Notes: a model not told the origin generated them from the sequence alone. Shown: positions 33,949 to 43,044, numbered from the stretch's first letter. The stretch: 59,219 bases of DNA from Dehalococcoidia bacterium (GCA_003562475.1 PWUU01000115.1:1-59219), one strand, 5' to 3'. Program-made: numbers and translations.

Positions 33949-35842
33949 TGCAACTTCTGGTCGAGTACACTGCCGACTGGAGAAGCTCCACGTCGAGTGC
34001 GTGTTCTATCCCTGGAATGATGCATGTGCCGCCGTGGAGTTGCACCGGTTGCTCGAGGGTCGTTGAACGCCAGACGTAGTGGTGCTCGCCCAAGTACGTT
34101 TCCATGGTCAGATCTGTGTGTACTACCGGCAGGCCTGAGGCGTCTCTCAGCACCCTCGATGCGAACTGAAGGTCCGAAGCAACCGGACCGTCAGTGACGG
34201 TCGGTAGCCAGGCCGCGGCACACAGTTCGCTCTCGTAGAATGTCAGACGCTGTGTCAGGCTTGCTGCGTAGACCGGGCTATCGGTGTTCGATACTGGAGC
34301 GGTGACCATGAGGAAAGCGAGCAAACTCGCTATGCCGGCGCCTGCTATGGCGGATACGCTATTTCGAGTAAGCACGGCCAGTCGAAGTAGACCGATTGCG
34401 GCGAGGGGCGCTGCGAGTACCCAGATGAACGCGAACCATCGGTGCGGGAGTATCGTGCGTATCCCGAACAGGGGGAATGCGAAGACGAAGGCGCTGAGTA
34501 TGGCCACGGTTGCTGCGATTGCGAGCAGGCCGAAGTATCGCTCGTTCCGCTTCAGTGACTGGAGCGCCCCAAGGGCGACCAGGAAGTAGAACAGCGCGAA
34601 GCCGGATACAGACGCGAGTTCGTCTGCGAGAGCACCGGATGAGGCTGCATCCCAGGGGCGTTCGAGGAATCCGGCATCCATCCGGATGGAGTCTCTTGCT
34701 GTCAGGAGCATCCATTCGAGGAATGAGTCTCCGGCATGTGTGTACGGGTTAGTCGACCAGTGAGCAAACATGGCTACTGTCATGAACAGCAGCATGAAGG
34801 AGATTCCACGCAGGGCATACGGTAAGCGTATCGTGTGGGACACACGTTGCAGGATCAGTGACACGGCGACGAGCACGAGTAGCGACGTCCACAGGATGAA
34901 CGACGATACCGTGTGACTCAGCACGAGTGTGATAGCAGTTAGCAGGAGTATGAAGAGTTCTTTTGGACCGGGCGACCCGGTCCGCAGACAGAGCATGAGG
35001 GCGAATGTGAAGAGCGAGAGGCCTAGAGAGGTGGGAATGATCTGGGTTCCCCACTGGAGGTGATAGCTGGTGAACAGCACAAGAAGTGCCGCAAGCAGGG
35101 CCGCTTGATGTCCGGTGAACCGTCGCACGATGACAAAGACAGCGAGGGAGGAGAGCGCCAGTGGGAGGCCGATTCCGGCGAACAAAGCGAGCTTCAAGTC
35201 TATCCCCGTAGCGAGCGCTGTTGTGGCGACTGCCAGGTGCATGGCGGGATAGTGCAGGTAGTATGTACTGCTCCATTCGGTCGGCACGTGGGCTTCGGCA
35301 AGAATGGCTCGGGTTAGCTGGTCGTGTGCCCAGGCATCAGACCCGGGAAATCCCGGCGTGAGGAAGAAGACGCTGCCGCGGACGACCAGAGAGAGCAGGA
35401 TGGCGCCGCAGAGCACCAACGCGACTGCCCGCGGGTGCTGGGCCGAATAGCTGGAGCAGACGAGCAGGGCACAAGCGATCGCGACGATGATGAAGAAGAC
35501 CAGCGGGCGCTCCGTGGCTATGCTGCGGGCAATGAGCGCCACTGCAGATAGTAGCATCCAGAAGGCGATTTGTGCGGTAGTAGAGGCCCTGCCTGAAACA
35601 TCCGCAGGAGACGAGAAAGGAAGCGATCCTGCTTCGCGGCCGCACCACCGTATCTCCAGCACTCCTGCAAGCACGAGCGCTGGTCCCACCAGGAGCATGT
35701 AGGCGTTCAGGTGCATCAAATTCAGTGCCGTGATGGCGATGCCGAGGACAATGGCCAGTGCTGCGCCGGTCCGCTGGAGCACGCTCTGAGTTTGCCGATA
35801 AGTGCCAGTACCGTGGCAGTTTGACATCACACGTCTCCGCAC
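33893..35842 (-). CDS. Large polytopic membrane protein, GT-C-glycosyltransferase-like
   Basis: This 649-residue protein has about 12 or more membrane helices. After roughly 170 residues comes an acidic periplasmic-loop motif, FPGSDAWAHDQLTRAILAE, of the type that holds the catalytic Asp in GT-C enzymes using lipid-linked sugar donors. A soluble C-terminal tail of ~110 residues follows. The partner flippase immediately downstream supports a surface-glycan role. The sugar, donor and acceptor cannot be told. The N-terminus (from ATG at 35842) includes about 25 polar residues before the first helix; an in-frame ATG five codons later is equally possible. Confidence 0.7.
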   Translation of the reverse strand: MRRRVMSNCHGTGTYRQTQSVLQRTGAALAIVLGIAITALNLMHLNAYMLLVGPALVLAGVLEIRWCGREAGSLPFSSPADVSGRASTTAQIAFWMLLSAVALIARSIATERPLVFFIIVAIACALLVCSSYSAQHPRAVALVLCGAILLSLVVRGSVFFLTPGFPGSDAWAHDQLTRAILAEAHVPTEWSSTYYLHYPAMHLAVATTALATGIDLKLALFAGIGLPLALSSLAVFVIVRRFTGHQAALLAALLVLFTSYHLQWGTQIIPTSLGLSLFTFALMLCLRTGSPGPKELFILLLTAITLVLSHTVSSFILWTSLLVLVAVSLILQRVSHTIRLPYALRGISFMLLFMTVAMFAHWSTNPYTHAGDSFLEWMLLTARDSIRMDAGFLERPWDAASSGALADELASVSGFALFYFLVALGALQSLKRNERYFGLLAIAATVAILSAFVFAFPLFGIRTILPHRWFAFIWVLAAPLAAIGLLRLAVLTRNSVSAIAGAGIASLLAFLMVTAPVSNTDSPVYAASLTQRLTFYESELCAAAWLPTVTDGPVASDLQFASRVLRDASGLPVVHTDLTMETYLGEHHYVWRSTTLEQPVQLHGGTCIIPGIEHALDVELLQSAVYSTRSCIVFAPVTQTSEEDPASAT

Positions 35843-36217
35843 GCTCCCTATGTCCTGCTATGCACTCTAGCTGGCGCAGACAGACGTGTGGCACTCCCGG
35901 ATGGCATATCGTCGCCCAGTATACGCCCGCAGCGGTCAGAAACACCATAGGCTGCGGCAACTCCGTCCCTCGCATGCGAAGCCAGTGTATTTCGGATGCT
36001 TCCGCATATCACCAGCAGGTGCAACATCTGCAACGTTCGCGATGGACGTGACGCGGTGTCTATAAGTAACCTTCTCAAGTGAGTTGACGATACAGCAGAT
36101 GGCACTTCTCACCGGCTACCATGAATGGAAATCGAACAGGCGGAGTGGTAGAATCGGACGGGCGCGCCGTACGCAATGTACTGCAGTGGACATGGCGGGC
36201 GCCTGCAGGAGGGCTGC
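35843..36217. other. Divergent intergenic region (375 bp)
   Basis: No gene is recognised. On the plus strand TAGAAT at 36149-36154 is a possible -10 box for the hbd-cupin-oxidoreductase operon. No clear -35 or operator is seen. Confidence 0.4.
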
Positions 36218-37069
36218 ATGGACAAAGGCACCGTTGGCGTGGTCGGGTCGGGCACCATGGGGCGCGGCATTGCGCAGGTGGCCGCCGGAGTAGGGTACGA
36301 CGTCATCCTCAACGATATCTCCGAGGACTTGGTTTGTCGCGCCGTCGAGCACGTTGACCGTGACCTTGCGCGCCTTGTCGGGAAGGGAAAGATGGAGGAC
36401 GCCGCGAGAGGTGAACTGCTCTCGCACATCGGGACAAGCACCGATCTGGGCGACATGGCAGAAGCGGACATAGTCGTTGAAGCCATCTTCGAGGATCTGG
36501 AAGCCAAGAAGCAAGTCTTTGCGCGACTGGACGAGGTGTGCAGCGAGGAAGTGGTCCTCGGCAGCAACAGCTCGTCGCTCTCCATACTGGATATGGCCAT
36601 GGTTACGAAGCGGCCGGAAAGCGTGGTTGGCATTCACTTCTTTAATCCCGTGCCGCTTATGAAGGGGGTGGAGCTCGTCTGCACCATCACGACTTCTTTC
36701 AAAACGCTGGAGACTGCGCGACGCTTCTGCGCTTCGCTCGGCAAAGAAACCTGGGTGGCCAAGGATGCCCCCGGGTTCCTCAGCACGCGCCTGCTCATAC
36801 CCTATCTGCTTGACGCAATGCGCCTGCTTGAGAGCGCGTTTGCGACCAAGGAAGACATTGATGCGTGTTGCGTATTGTCCTTTAACTACCCGATGGGACC
36901 GCTGACGCTGTCGGATCTCATCGGTTTGGACGTGCTGCTCAATATCGCCGACAGCATGTATGCGTCCTTCAAAGACCCGAAATTCGCTGCACCGATACTG
37001 CTGGAGAAGAAAGTGAAGGCCGGACAGCTTGGTCGTAAGACTGGCAAAGGGTTCTACGACTACTCGTAG
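36218..37069 (+). CDS. 3-hydroxyacyl-CoA (3-hydroxybutyryl-CoA) dehydrogenase
   Basis: This NAD(P)-dependent dehydrogenase of 283 residues oxidises the 3-hydroxyl of an acyl-CoA or performs the reverse. The Rossmann loop VGVVGSGTMGRGIAQVA is at the N-terminus. The family signature GIHFFNPVPLMKGVELV holds the catalytic His. DAPGFLSTRLLIPYLLDAMRLLE and NYPMGPLTLSDLIGLDV form the C-terminal helical domain. The ATG at 36218 has GGAGG seven bases upstream. It starts a six-gene plus-strand operon with a cupin and four oxidoreductase subunits, so its substrate may feed or drain a 2-oxoacid/acyl-CoA pathway (inference). Confidence 0.93.
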   Translation: MDKGTVGVVGSGTMGRGIAQVAAGVGYDVILNDISEDLVCRAVEHVDRDLARLVGKGKMEDAARGELLSHIGTSTDLGDMAEADIVVEAIFEDLEAKKQVFARLDEVCSEEVVLGSNSSSLSILDMAMVTKRPESVVGIHFFNPVPLMKGVELVCTITTSFKTLETARRFCASLGKETWVAKDAPGFLSTRLLIPYLLDAMRLLESAFATKEDIDACCVLSFNYPMGPLTLSDLIGLDVLLNIADSMYASFKDPKFAAPILLEKKVKAGQLGRKTGKGFYDYS

Positions 37070-37109
37070 TGCGTGCCCCTGTTGTCCGACGAGAGGAGGT
37101 CAGTGGACC

Positions 37110-37496
37110 ATGTCGGGAAGGCACGAGAACCTCATCTTCAACGATATCCCGCAACTGGTGAATCTCCCCGGTCACTTCTCCCCTGTCCCGTTCTGGGTGG
37201 TGCCCAATATGGGTCATGACCTTGATCTGGGTGTTGCGGCGGTCGACGTGAGCAAGCTTGTGGGCGTCTACCTGACCGATGAACACGCTCACGACTGCGC
37301 CGAGGTCTACATGGCGCTGTCGCCCAACAAGGGCGACATGGTATTCGAGATCACGCTGGACGATGAGACGTATGTGGTGGAATCGCCGCTCGTCGTTTAC
37401 GTGCCGCCGGGGGTGCGGCACCGGTTCAAGACCTTGAAGGCCGAACAGGAAGGGAGCTTCTTTTACGGCATTCTGCTCAGTATGGAGAGAGCGTAG
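37110..37496 (+). CDS. Small cupin-domain protein
   Basis: This is a 128-residue single-domain cupin. The metal-binding motif 1 appears as EHAHDCAEVYMAL and motif 2 as VVYVPPGVRHRFKTL, giving the usual His, His, Glu, His ligand set. It lies 40 bp after the dehydrogenase gene and about 90 bp before the oxidoreductase gamma subunit. AGGAGG ten bases before the ATG supports the start. Cupins this small can be isomerases, dioxygenases, decarboxylase partners or metabolite sensors, and nothing here discriminates among them. Confidence 0.85.
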   Translation: MSGRHENLIFNDIPQLVNLPGHFSPVPFWVVPNMGHDLDLGVAAVDVSKLVGVYLTDEHAHDCAEVYMALSPNKGDMVFEITLDDETYVVESPLVVYVPPGVRHRFKTLKAEQEGSFFYGILLSMERA

Positions 37497-37587
37497 CCCC
37501 TCGTTTTGCCTCAGTATTGGTCCGATGGTGAGTAGCCCATGGGCGGCGCCATGCAACTGCGGACAGATTAAAGGAGGGCGACTGAAC

Positions 37588-38148
37588 ATGCTTGAAGTCC
37601 GTTTTCACGGTCGCGGGGGTCAGGGAGCGGTCACCGGGGCGAACCTGCTGGCCGCCGCCGCGCTTCGTGACGGTAAGAAAGGGGTGCAGGCGTTCCCGCA
37701 CTTCGGAGGGGAACGGCGTGGCGCACCGGTGACCTCGTTCGTCCGGATTGCCGATGATGAGGTGCGACTGAGGAGTCGCGTGTACCATCCCGATATCGTG
37801 GTGGTGCTCGACCGCCAGACACTGGAGTCGATCGACGTCGTGGCCGGGCTGGAGGAGGGCCGCACGATCGTGCTCAACAGCCGCAAGAAACCGACGGAGT
37901 TCGAGTTCTCCAATCGTTACCGCGTCGCCGTGGTGGACGCGGCCGGCATCTCTATAGCTCGTAACCTGCTGGTGAGTGGCATACCGGCTTTGAATACCCC
38001 AATCCTCGGTGCTATTGCGAGATTGACTGACGAGGTCTCGCTCGGCGCCATTCAGGCTGCGATCCGCGAGCAGTGGAAGGGTGCTGCCGGCGAGGCGAAT
38101 GCGGAGGCAGCCAAGGAAGCGTACGACAAAACGGAGGTCAACTGCTGA
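37588..38148 (+). CDS. 2-oxoacid:ferredoxin oxidoreductase, gamma subunit
   Basis: This is the 186-residue gamma subunit of a four-subunit 2-oxoacid (pyruvate-type) ferredoxin oxidoreductase, which binds CoA and closes the active site. Signature stretches: EVRFHGRGGQGAVTGANLLA and FPHFGGERRGAPVTSFVRI. The ATG at 37588 has AGGAGG upstream. The stop overlaps the next ATG by one base (TGATG). The subunit order gamma-delta-alpha-beta is that of archaeal- and Thermotoga-type POR/VOR. Confidence 0.95.
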   Translation: MLEVRFHGRGGQGAVTGANLLAAAALRDGKKGVQAFPHFGGERRGAPVTSFVRIADDEVRLRSRVYHPDIVVVLDRQTLESIDVVAGLEEGRTIVLNSRKKPTEFEFSNRYRVAVVDAAGISIARNLLVSGIPALNTPILGAIARLTDEVSLGAIQAAIREQWKGAAGEANAEAAKEAYDKTEVNC

Positions 38149-38411
38149 TGGAGCGCTACTCAGCCGATACTACGATTTCGTACCCGTGCGACGGCGCAGC
38201 CGGCAAGACCGGAGGCTGGCGCGACTTCAGGCCAATCATCGACCAATCGAGCTGCATCAAGTGTCTCCGCTGCTGGGCGTACTGTCCCGAAGGCGTGGTG
38301 CTGCGTGCGGATGACGACAGCGTCAGCATCAACTACGACTACTGCAAGGGCTGCGGCCTCTGTGCCCACGAGTGTCCGAAGGAGGCCATCTCCATGGAGC
38401 GGGAGGAATAA
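38148..38411 (+). CDS. 2-oxoacid:ferredoxin oxidoreductase, delta (ferredoxin) subunit
   Basis: This is an 87-residue electron-transfer subunit with two complete [4Fe-4S] motifs, CIKCLRCWAYCP and CKGCGLCAHECP. It hands electrons from the ThDP-containing beta subunit to external ferredoxin. The ATG overlaps the gamma stop by one base. The next ATG follows its stop after two bases, so the operon is translationally coupled. Confidence 0.95.
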   Translation: MERYSADTTISYPCDGAAGKTGGWRDFRPIIDQSSCIKCLRCWAYCPEGVVLRADDDSVSINYDYCKGCGLCAHECPKEAISMEREE

Positions 38412-38413
38412 TC

Positions 38414-39586
38414 ATGATGGTGATGTTCGACGTCGGCAACAAGGTAGCAGCGAGAGCTGTTCGAATGTGTAAACCCGAGGTAATCGCGGCCTATCCCATT
38501 ACACCTCAAACCGTTATTGTCGAGGAGTTGGCGAAGTTCGTTGAGAATGGCGAGCTGGCTGCCGAGTACCTCTGTATGGAGAGTGAGCACTCTGTTATGG
38601 CGGCCACGTGTGCCGCAGCTTCAATGGGAGTCCGTACCTTCACCGCTACCTCGTCTCAGGGTCTTGCGTTCATGCACGAGATGCTGCACTGGGCCGGCCT
38701 GTCGCGGCTTCCCATCGTCATGGTAAATGTGAACCGTACTCTAGGCCCTGGCTGGAGCCTCTGGCCCGATGAGACCGATTCCATGGCGGAGCGTGATACC
38801 GGCTGGATCCAGTTCTTTGTTTCCAGCGCACAGGAGGTCTTCGATACCATAGTGTTGGCGTTTCGACTGGCCGAGCATCACGAGGTCCAATTACCCGTTC
38901 TAATTAGCTATAGCGCATTTACTATCTCCCACACGATGATGCCGGTAGAAATCCCGGAGCAGGATGAGATCGATGCGTTCCTCCCCCAGTTCCAGCCGTA
39001 CTGGCGTCTCGATTGGCGTAACCCTGTGACGTTCGGCAACGTACTCTCCGATGAGTACCATATGGAGAAGCGTTACACAATGCACCTTGGCATGGAGGCT
39101 GCGAAACGGCTTATCCCGGAACTGGGTCGCGAGTATGAACAGCAGTTCGGTCGTTTCCACGGCGGTCTGATAGAGGAGTATCGCCTTGACGACGCTGAAT
39201 ACGTGGTGCTGGCGATGTCATCGCTCGGTTCTGAGGCAAAGGTGGCGGTTGATAATCTTCGCGACGAGGGTCACAGTGTGGGACTTGCACGTCTACGAGT
39301 GCTACGTCCCTATCCGGATGAAGAGCTACGTCGCATCGGCGCAGGACGGAAGCTCATCGCATTTGATCGCAATATATCGGTCGGGTCTGGCGGGGGGATG
39401 TATCACGAGACGCGCTCTGCCGTCATGGGGGTAGAGGGCTGCTCGGTGTATGGCTACCTCTGTGGGGTGGGTGGACGTGACGTGACCTTTGGAGATATGC
39501 AGGAGATGACGAAGAAGGTGATTCGTGGTGATGCGCGACAGGAAGTGGTCGAGTGGTGGGACCTCAAGCAGACAGGAGGCAGCTAG
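38414..39586 (+). CDS. 2-oxoacid:ferredoxin oxidoreductase, alpha subunit
   Basis: This 390-residue alpha subunit has the family's opening motif AAYPITPQTVIVEELAKFVENGEL and the ESEHSVMAATCAAASMGVRTFTATSSQG substrate-pocket region (quoted here as a single family landmark of shorter blocks ESEHS and TSSQG). LRPYPDEELRRI and the C-terminal Rossmann-like part are present. The ATG at 38414 follows GGGAGGAA. The TAG stop directly abuts the beta ATG. The substrate cannot be inferred: pyruvate, branched-chain and aryl-pyruvate enzymes share these motifs. Confidence 0.95.
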   Translation: MMVMFDVGNKVAARAVRMCKPEVIAAYPITPQTVIVEELAKFVENGELAAEYLCMESEHSVMAATCAAASMGVRTFTATSSQGLAFMHEMLHWAGLSRLPIVMVNVNRTLGPGWSLWPDETDSMAERDTGWIQFFVSSAQEVFDTIVLAFRLAEHHEVQLPVLISYSAFTISHTMMPVEIPEQDEIDAFLPQFQPYWRLDWRNPVTFGNVLSDEYHMEKRYTMHLGMEAAKRLIPELGREYEQQFGRFHGGLIEEYRLDDAEYVVLAMSSLGSEAKVAVDNLRDEGHSVGLARLRVLRPYPDEELRRIGAGRKLIAFDRNISVGSGGGMYHETRSAVMGVEGCSVYGYLCGVGGRDVTFGDMQEMTKKVIRGDARQEVVEWWDLKQTGGS

Positions 39587-40510
39587 ATGAGTATCAAGGA
39601 TTTTCCCAGGGAAGAACTGATGCATCCCGGAGCTGGCTCGTGTCCGGCTTGTGTCGATCTGCTCGCGCTGCGCATAACACTGAAGGCGCTTGGTCCAAAG
39701 ACAGTGCTTGTAAGTCCTGCCTCCTGTACAGCTTCCGTCGCGTGTGGTTATCCTAAGACGCCTTTCGGAGTGCCGGTACTGACGATGGCTTTCGCCGCCG
39801 GTGGAGCTGCGGCGTCTGGTGCGGTGGCAGCATTGAAGCGCCTGGATGAGGACGATGTGAACGTGGTGGTTTGGGCTGGTGATGGCGGGACGTACGATAT
39901 TGGCCTGCAATCGATGTCCGGCGCAATGGAGCGTGGCACGAACTTCATCTACGTCTGCTACAACAACGAGATCTATTCCAACACCGGAGTGCAGCGAAGC
40001 GGGGCGACGCCATTTGGTGCGTGGACCACTACCACCTGGACGGGCAAGGTTGAGCAGCGCAAAGATATGCCGGCTATCATGCTGGCGCACCGTCTGCCGT
40101 ACGTGGCGACCGCTTCCGCATCGTACATAGAGGACCTCTTTCGCAAGGTCCGTAAGGCCGCGTCTATCAAAGGGCCCAAATACCTGGAGTTCCACATACC
40201 ATGCGCACCTGGATGGCGCTTCCCGATGGAACGGACCATCGAGATGGGGCGGCTGGCCGTTGAGACCGGAGCGTGGGCGCTCTTTGAGGCTGAGAATGGC
40301 AAGGTCGAGTTCAACCTGCGGTCCAGGCAGATTCTCGATGGCAAGGTACAGCGTAAGCCGCTTGAGGAGTATCTTGAACCACAGGGTCGTTTCGCACACC
40401 TCTTCCGCCCTGAACGCGCTGAGGAGGCGCTCGCGAGTATACAGCAGTTCATCGATGGTGAATGGGAACGGTACAGGCAACTTGCTACGTGTGGCGTTGC
40501 CGTCGGCTGA
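39587..40510 (+). CDS. 2-oxoacid:ferredoxin oxidoreductase, beta (ThDP) subunit
   Basis: This 307-residue beta subunit binds thiamine diphosphate through WAGDGGTYDIGLQSMSGAMER and NNEIYSNTGVQRSG. Cysteines for its own [4Fe-4S] cluster are in CPAC near residue 19 and SCTASVAC near residue 46, with a further Cys expected at the C-terminal side. It decarboxylates the 2-oxoacid and sends electrons to the delta subunit. AGGAGG ends eight bases before the ATG. It is the last gene of the operon and is followed by a strong terminator. Confidence 0.95.
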   Translation: MSIKDFPREELMHPGAGSCPACVDLLALRITLKALGPKTVLVSPASCTASVACGYPKTPFGVPVLTMAFAAGGAAASGAVAALKRLDEDDVNVVVWAGDGGTYDIGLQSMSGAMERGTNFIYVCYNNEIYSNTGVQRSGATPFGAWTTTTWTGKVEQRKDMPAIMLAHRLPYVATASASYIEDLFRKVRKAASIKGPKYLEFHIPCAPGWRFPMERTIEMGRLAVETGAWALFEAENGKVEFNLRSRQILDGKVQRKPLEEYLEPQGRFAHLFRPERAEEALASIQQFIDGEWERYRQLATCGVAVG

Positions 40511-40541
40511 CGAAGAGTTATCGTCCAGGCAGTGAAGATCA

Positions 40542-40573
40542 GGGGCCGTCGGAGGACCGGCGGCCCTTCTTGT
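40542..40573 (+). terminator. Intrinsic terminator of the oxidoreductase operon
   Basis: GGGCCGTCGG and CCGGCGGCCC form a 10-bp stem (one G-U pair) with a 4-base loop, followed by TTCTTGT. Confidence 0.7.
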
Positions 40574-40599
40574 CGCGTACGGTGTTCGGACGAAGAGCG

Positions 40600-41349
40600 C
40601 TAGCGCAGCACTCCTGCCAGTATCGTGTAAGCGATGTCGGCCACCGGAAGGTGGAAGGAATGCTCGGAGAATTCAAATCCGGCCGCATGCATCAGTTTTC
40701 GCCAGGTCGAACGGTGGAACAGTCCGGCGTGCAGCCGGTCGTGCTCGATCTGTAATTCGCCGCCGGAGCGAATGAAGTGGGTGAAGATGACCTCGATCAT
40801 CGTGTCAGCTGGGTCGGGGTCGTACGTGTATTCCACATAGGTCAGTTCCATGTCGCCACGCGAATAGGTGTGACACTCGGCGTGCGGCAGGACAATGGAG
40901 TCAGCGAAATAGTCCGGCGCGAGAAGAAGCAGGCCGCCGGGTTTGAGATGTGCGGCAGCAGTTGTGAACACTGCTGAAAGGTCTCTCGCAGTGGTTATAC
41001 AACTGATCGCGTCGTGGATGAGCACCGCCCGGAACGTTCTTCCAAGCCTTACGTAGCGCATGTCACCCACGATATGCTCTACGCCTGGATTGAGCGCCAT
41101 CGAGTGCCGTAGCATCGGGCGGGAGATGTCCACAGCGGTCGCGTCCACATCGGAAGTGAGGTGTGACAGGTTGTGTCCTCCTCCTACTCCCAGTTCGAGC
41201 ACGCGATGCCGTCCCGGCCCGAGCCGTTCCTGCAGCAGCTTGCGCCAGCATTCTGCTTCCTCGGCGTATTCTTCCGGCGGGCTCATTACCGGCCAGAGAT
41301 ACGCAAGGTCGTTGAAGAGCCTGTTTGGTGTGATGGACGACGGGTCCAT
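40600..41349 (-). CDS. SAM-dependent methyltransferase (class I, small-molecule type)
   Basis: This 249-residue class I methyltransferase has motif I VLELGVGGGHNLSHL, the acidic end of strand 2 (ATAVDISRPML), GDMRYVRLGRTF and post-motif LKPGGLLLLAPDYF. The C-terminal half has the HFIRSGGELQIEHDRLHAGLF stretch seen in DUF4942-like or ubiE-like small-molecule enzymes; the substrate is unknown. It is preceded by an unusual leader with tandem hairpin repeats (41374-41457) and lies 274 bp downstream of an aminotransferase on the same strand. It converges on the oxidoreductase operon. Confidence 0.9.
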   Translation of the reverse strand: MDPSSITPNRLFNDLAYLWPVMSPPEEYAEEAECWRKLLQERLGPGRHRVLELGVGGGHNLSHLTSDVDATAVDISRPMLRHSMALNPGVEHIVGDMRYVRLGRTFRAVLIHDAISCITTARDLSAVFTTAAAHLKPGGLLLLAPDYFADSIVLPHAECHTYSRGDMELTYVEYTYDPDPADTMIEVIFTHFIRSGGELQIEHDRLHAGLFHRSTWRKLMHAAGFEFSEHSFHLPVADIAYTILAGVLR

Positions 41350-41373
41350 ATGTTTACGATATCACAGGTGGGT

Positions 41374-41457
41374 GGTTGGTTCAGCGGGTCGCATTCACCC
41401 ATCCGGAATGTTACCGGAGCGGTTGGTTCACTCAGTCAAGAATGTTACTGAGGGAGC
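41374..41457. repeat. Two tandem hairpin-forming repeat units
   Basis: Read on the plus strand, each unit starts GGTTGGTTC, contains GAATGTTAC and ends GGAGC: unit 1 at 41374-41420 and unit 2 at 41421-41457. A partial third unit starts at 41458 (GATCGGTTC). The GAATGTTAC sits in a different short hairpin in each unit: CCGG/CCGG in unit 1 and CTCAGT/ACTGAG in unit 2. The stem sequences differ but pair in both, which suggests selection on structure. It would lie in the leader of the methyltransferase mRNA if read on the minus strand. Confidence 0.55.
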
Positions 41458-41623
41458 GATCGGTTCGTGGGTGGTACCTGGTTGGTGTATGAGGGGAGCG
41501 GTGTCATCCTGTCATGAAGGACAGGAGGCCTGTGGCGTATGAGATGGCATGCCGGGGAAACCTACGACGAAGGCGGGCCTCCGGACATCGGGCGTCCCGT
41601 CTCGCGACGATGGTTGTGTCCGT

Positions 41624-42829
41624 CTATACCGGGCGGCTCACGCGGTAGCGGTTGACGAAACTCTCGATCCTCTGGAGCGCTTCCTGGATGCCCTCATAGT
41701 GGGTGGCGTAGCAGATGCGCACATGGTTCTTACCCTGCTCGCCAAAGGAGTCTCCTGGCAGGACCATTACCTTCTCTTCGAGCAGCAGTTTCTCGACGAA
41801 CTCGACTGCGGTGAGGCCGGTGACGGAGATGTCCGGGAAGATGTAGAAGGCGCCCTTCGGCTCGGCTGTGGTGAGTCCGATACGGTTCAGTTCCGTGTAG
41901 AGGAGGGTGCGGCGCTTCTCGTAGTGCGACAGCACCTGCTGAAAATCCGCCTCGTCGTCCATGGTGAGCGCAGCCAGAGCTCCCCACTGGGTGGAGTTTG
42001 GTGGGCACAGCATGGTGTGCTGCGCTATCTGCAGCATCGCGCCGATAATCTCTGCCGGTCCTGCGGCGTACCCGATGCGCCAGCCGGGCATGCCGTATCG
42101 CTTGGAGAAGCCGTCCAGCAACACGGTACGTTCCTTCATGCCGGGCAATGTGGCGAAGCTGGTGAACCTGGCGCCGCCGTACACGAACGTGCTGTATATC
42201 TCATCGGCAATCACGACCAGATCGTGCGCGTCGGCAACCCTCGCGACACCCTCAAGCGTGTCTCTCTCCATCAGTGCCCCCGTGGGGTTGGCCGGATTGC
42301 CGAACAGGAGAACCTTGGTGGCGGGGGCTATCCGGTTCTCCATCTCAACGGGGTCCAGCGCATAGCTTGTCGACTTGTCAGTGGGCACGCGCACGGCAAC
42401 TCCCTCGGAGAGAGTGATGCTTGGGGGATAGCAGATGTAGTGCGGATCGGGTGTGATGACCTCGTCCCCGGGGTCAAGCATAGCGCGGAAGACAAGGTCC
42501 ATCGCCTGGGAAACGCCTACTGTAACAAGTATCTCCGATTCCGGGTCGTAGTCCAGTCCGTGGCGTCTCTTCAGGTTGGTGGCGATAGCCTGCCGGAGTT
42601 CCGGAAATCCTGAGGTGGGGGTGTACTTGGTCCAGCCCTCTGACGCGGCCTGTGCTGCTGCCTCGCACACGCAGGTTGCCGTACCGAAGTCCGGCTCGCC
42701 TACGCTGAGTGAGATGAGACCCTCTTTTGACATGCTGTGGAGCAGCTTGAGAAACCGGGCAAAGCCGATGCCTGCGATCCTGTCCACGCGTTGTGAGGTG
42801 CGCTTCTTGTGGCCGGTATCATGGGACAT
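41624..42829 (-). CDS. Class I/II PLP aminotransferase (aspartate aminotransferase family)
   Basis: This is a fold-type I aminotransferase of 401 residues. Motifs: SLSVGEPDFGTAT, KYTPTSGFPELRQAIA, the FGNPANPTGALM loop, VVIADEIYSTFVY with the pyridine Asp, and the PLP lysine in LLDGFSKRYGMPGWRIGY. The C-terminal YEKRRTLLY and PKGAFYIFPDI are typical of the Igamma subgroup (AspC/alanine/aromatic). The substrate is not assignable. AGGAGG lies 12 bases before the ATG. The gene is followed by the repeat-containing leader of the methyltransferase. Confidence 0.93.
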   Translation of the reverse strand: MSHDTGHKKRTSQRVDRIAGIGFARFLKLLHSMSKEGLISLSVGEPDFGTATCVCEAAAQAASEGWTKYTPTSGFPELRQAIATNLKRRHGLDYDPESEILVTVGVSQAMDLVFRAMLDPGDEVITPDPHYICYPPSITLSEGVAVRVPTDKSTSYALDPVEMENRIAPATKVLLFGNPANPTGALMERDTLEGVARVADAHDLVVIADEIYSTFVYGGARFTSFATLPGMKERTVLLDGFSKRYGMPGWRIGYAAGPAEIIGAMLQIAQHTMLCPPNSTQWGALAALTMDDEADFQQVLSHYEKRRTLLYTELNRIGLTTAEPKGAFYIFPDISVTGLTAVEFVEKLLLEEKVMVLPGDSFGEQGKNHVRICYATHYEGIQEALQRIESFVNRYRVSRPV

Positions 42830-43044
42830 GGTGTACTACTTTGACCTCCTGCTCTCTATACTTGCGGCCCGACGAACCGTCGTACGCTTCTTCGAATTGT
42901 TGTTGTATGAGGCACATATAAGCCTTCTCTATGCCTGCTCGTGCAGGTCGTTGTAAGGTTGTGATTTTAGGGCGAAACGGTGTGTGATGGCAAGGGAGGG
43001 AGCATGCTAATACAGGGTATCCGCGCCAGGTTGCGGCCGTACGT

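Noticed and set aside
41465-41480. T-box-like motif GGGTGGTACC on the plus strand
   Set aside because: There is no plus-strand gene downstream for it to control (the next genes are on the minus strand), no specifier stem I and no terminator. Probably coincidence within the repeat region.
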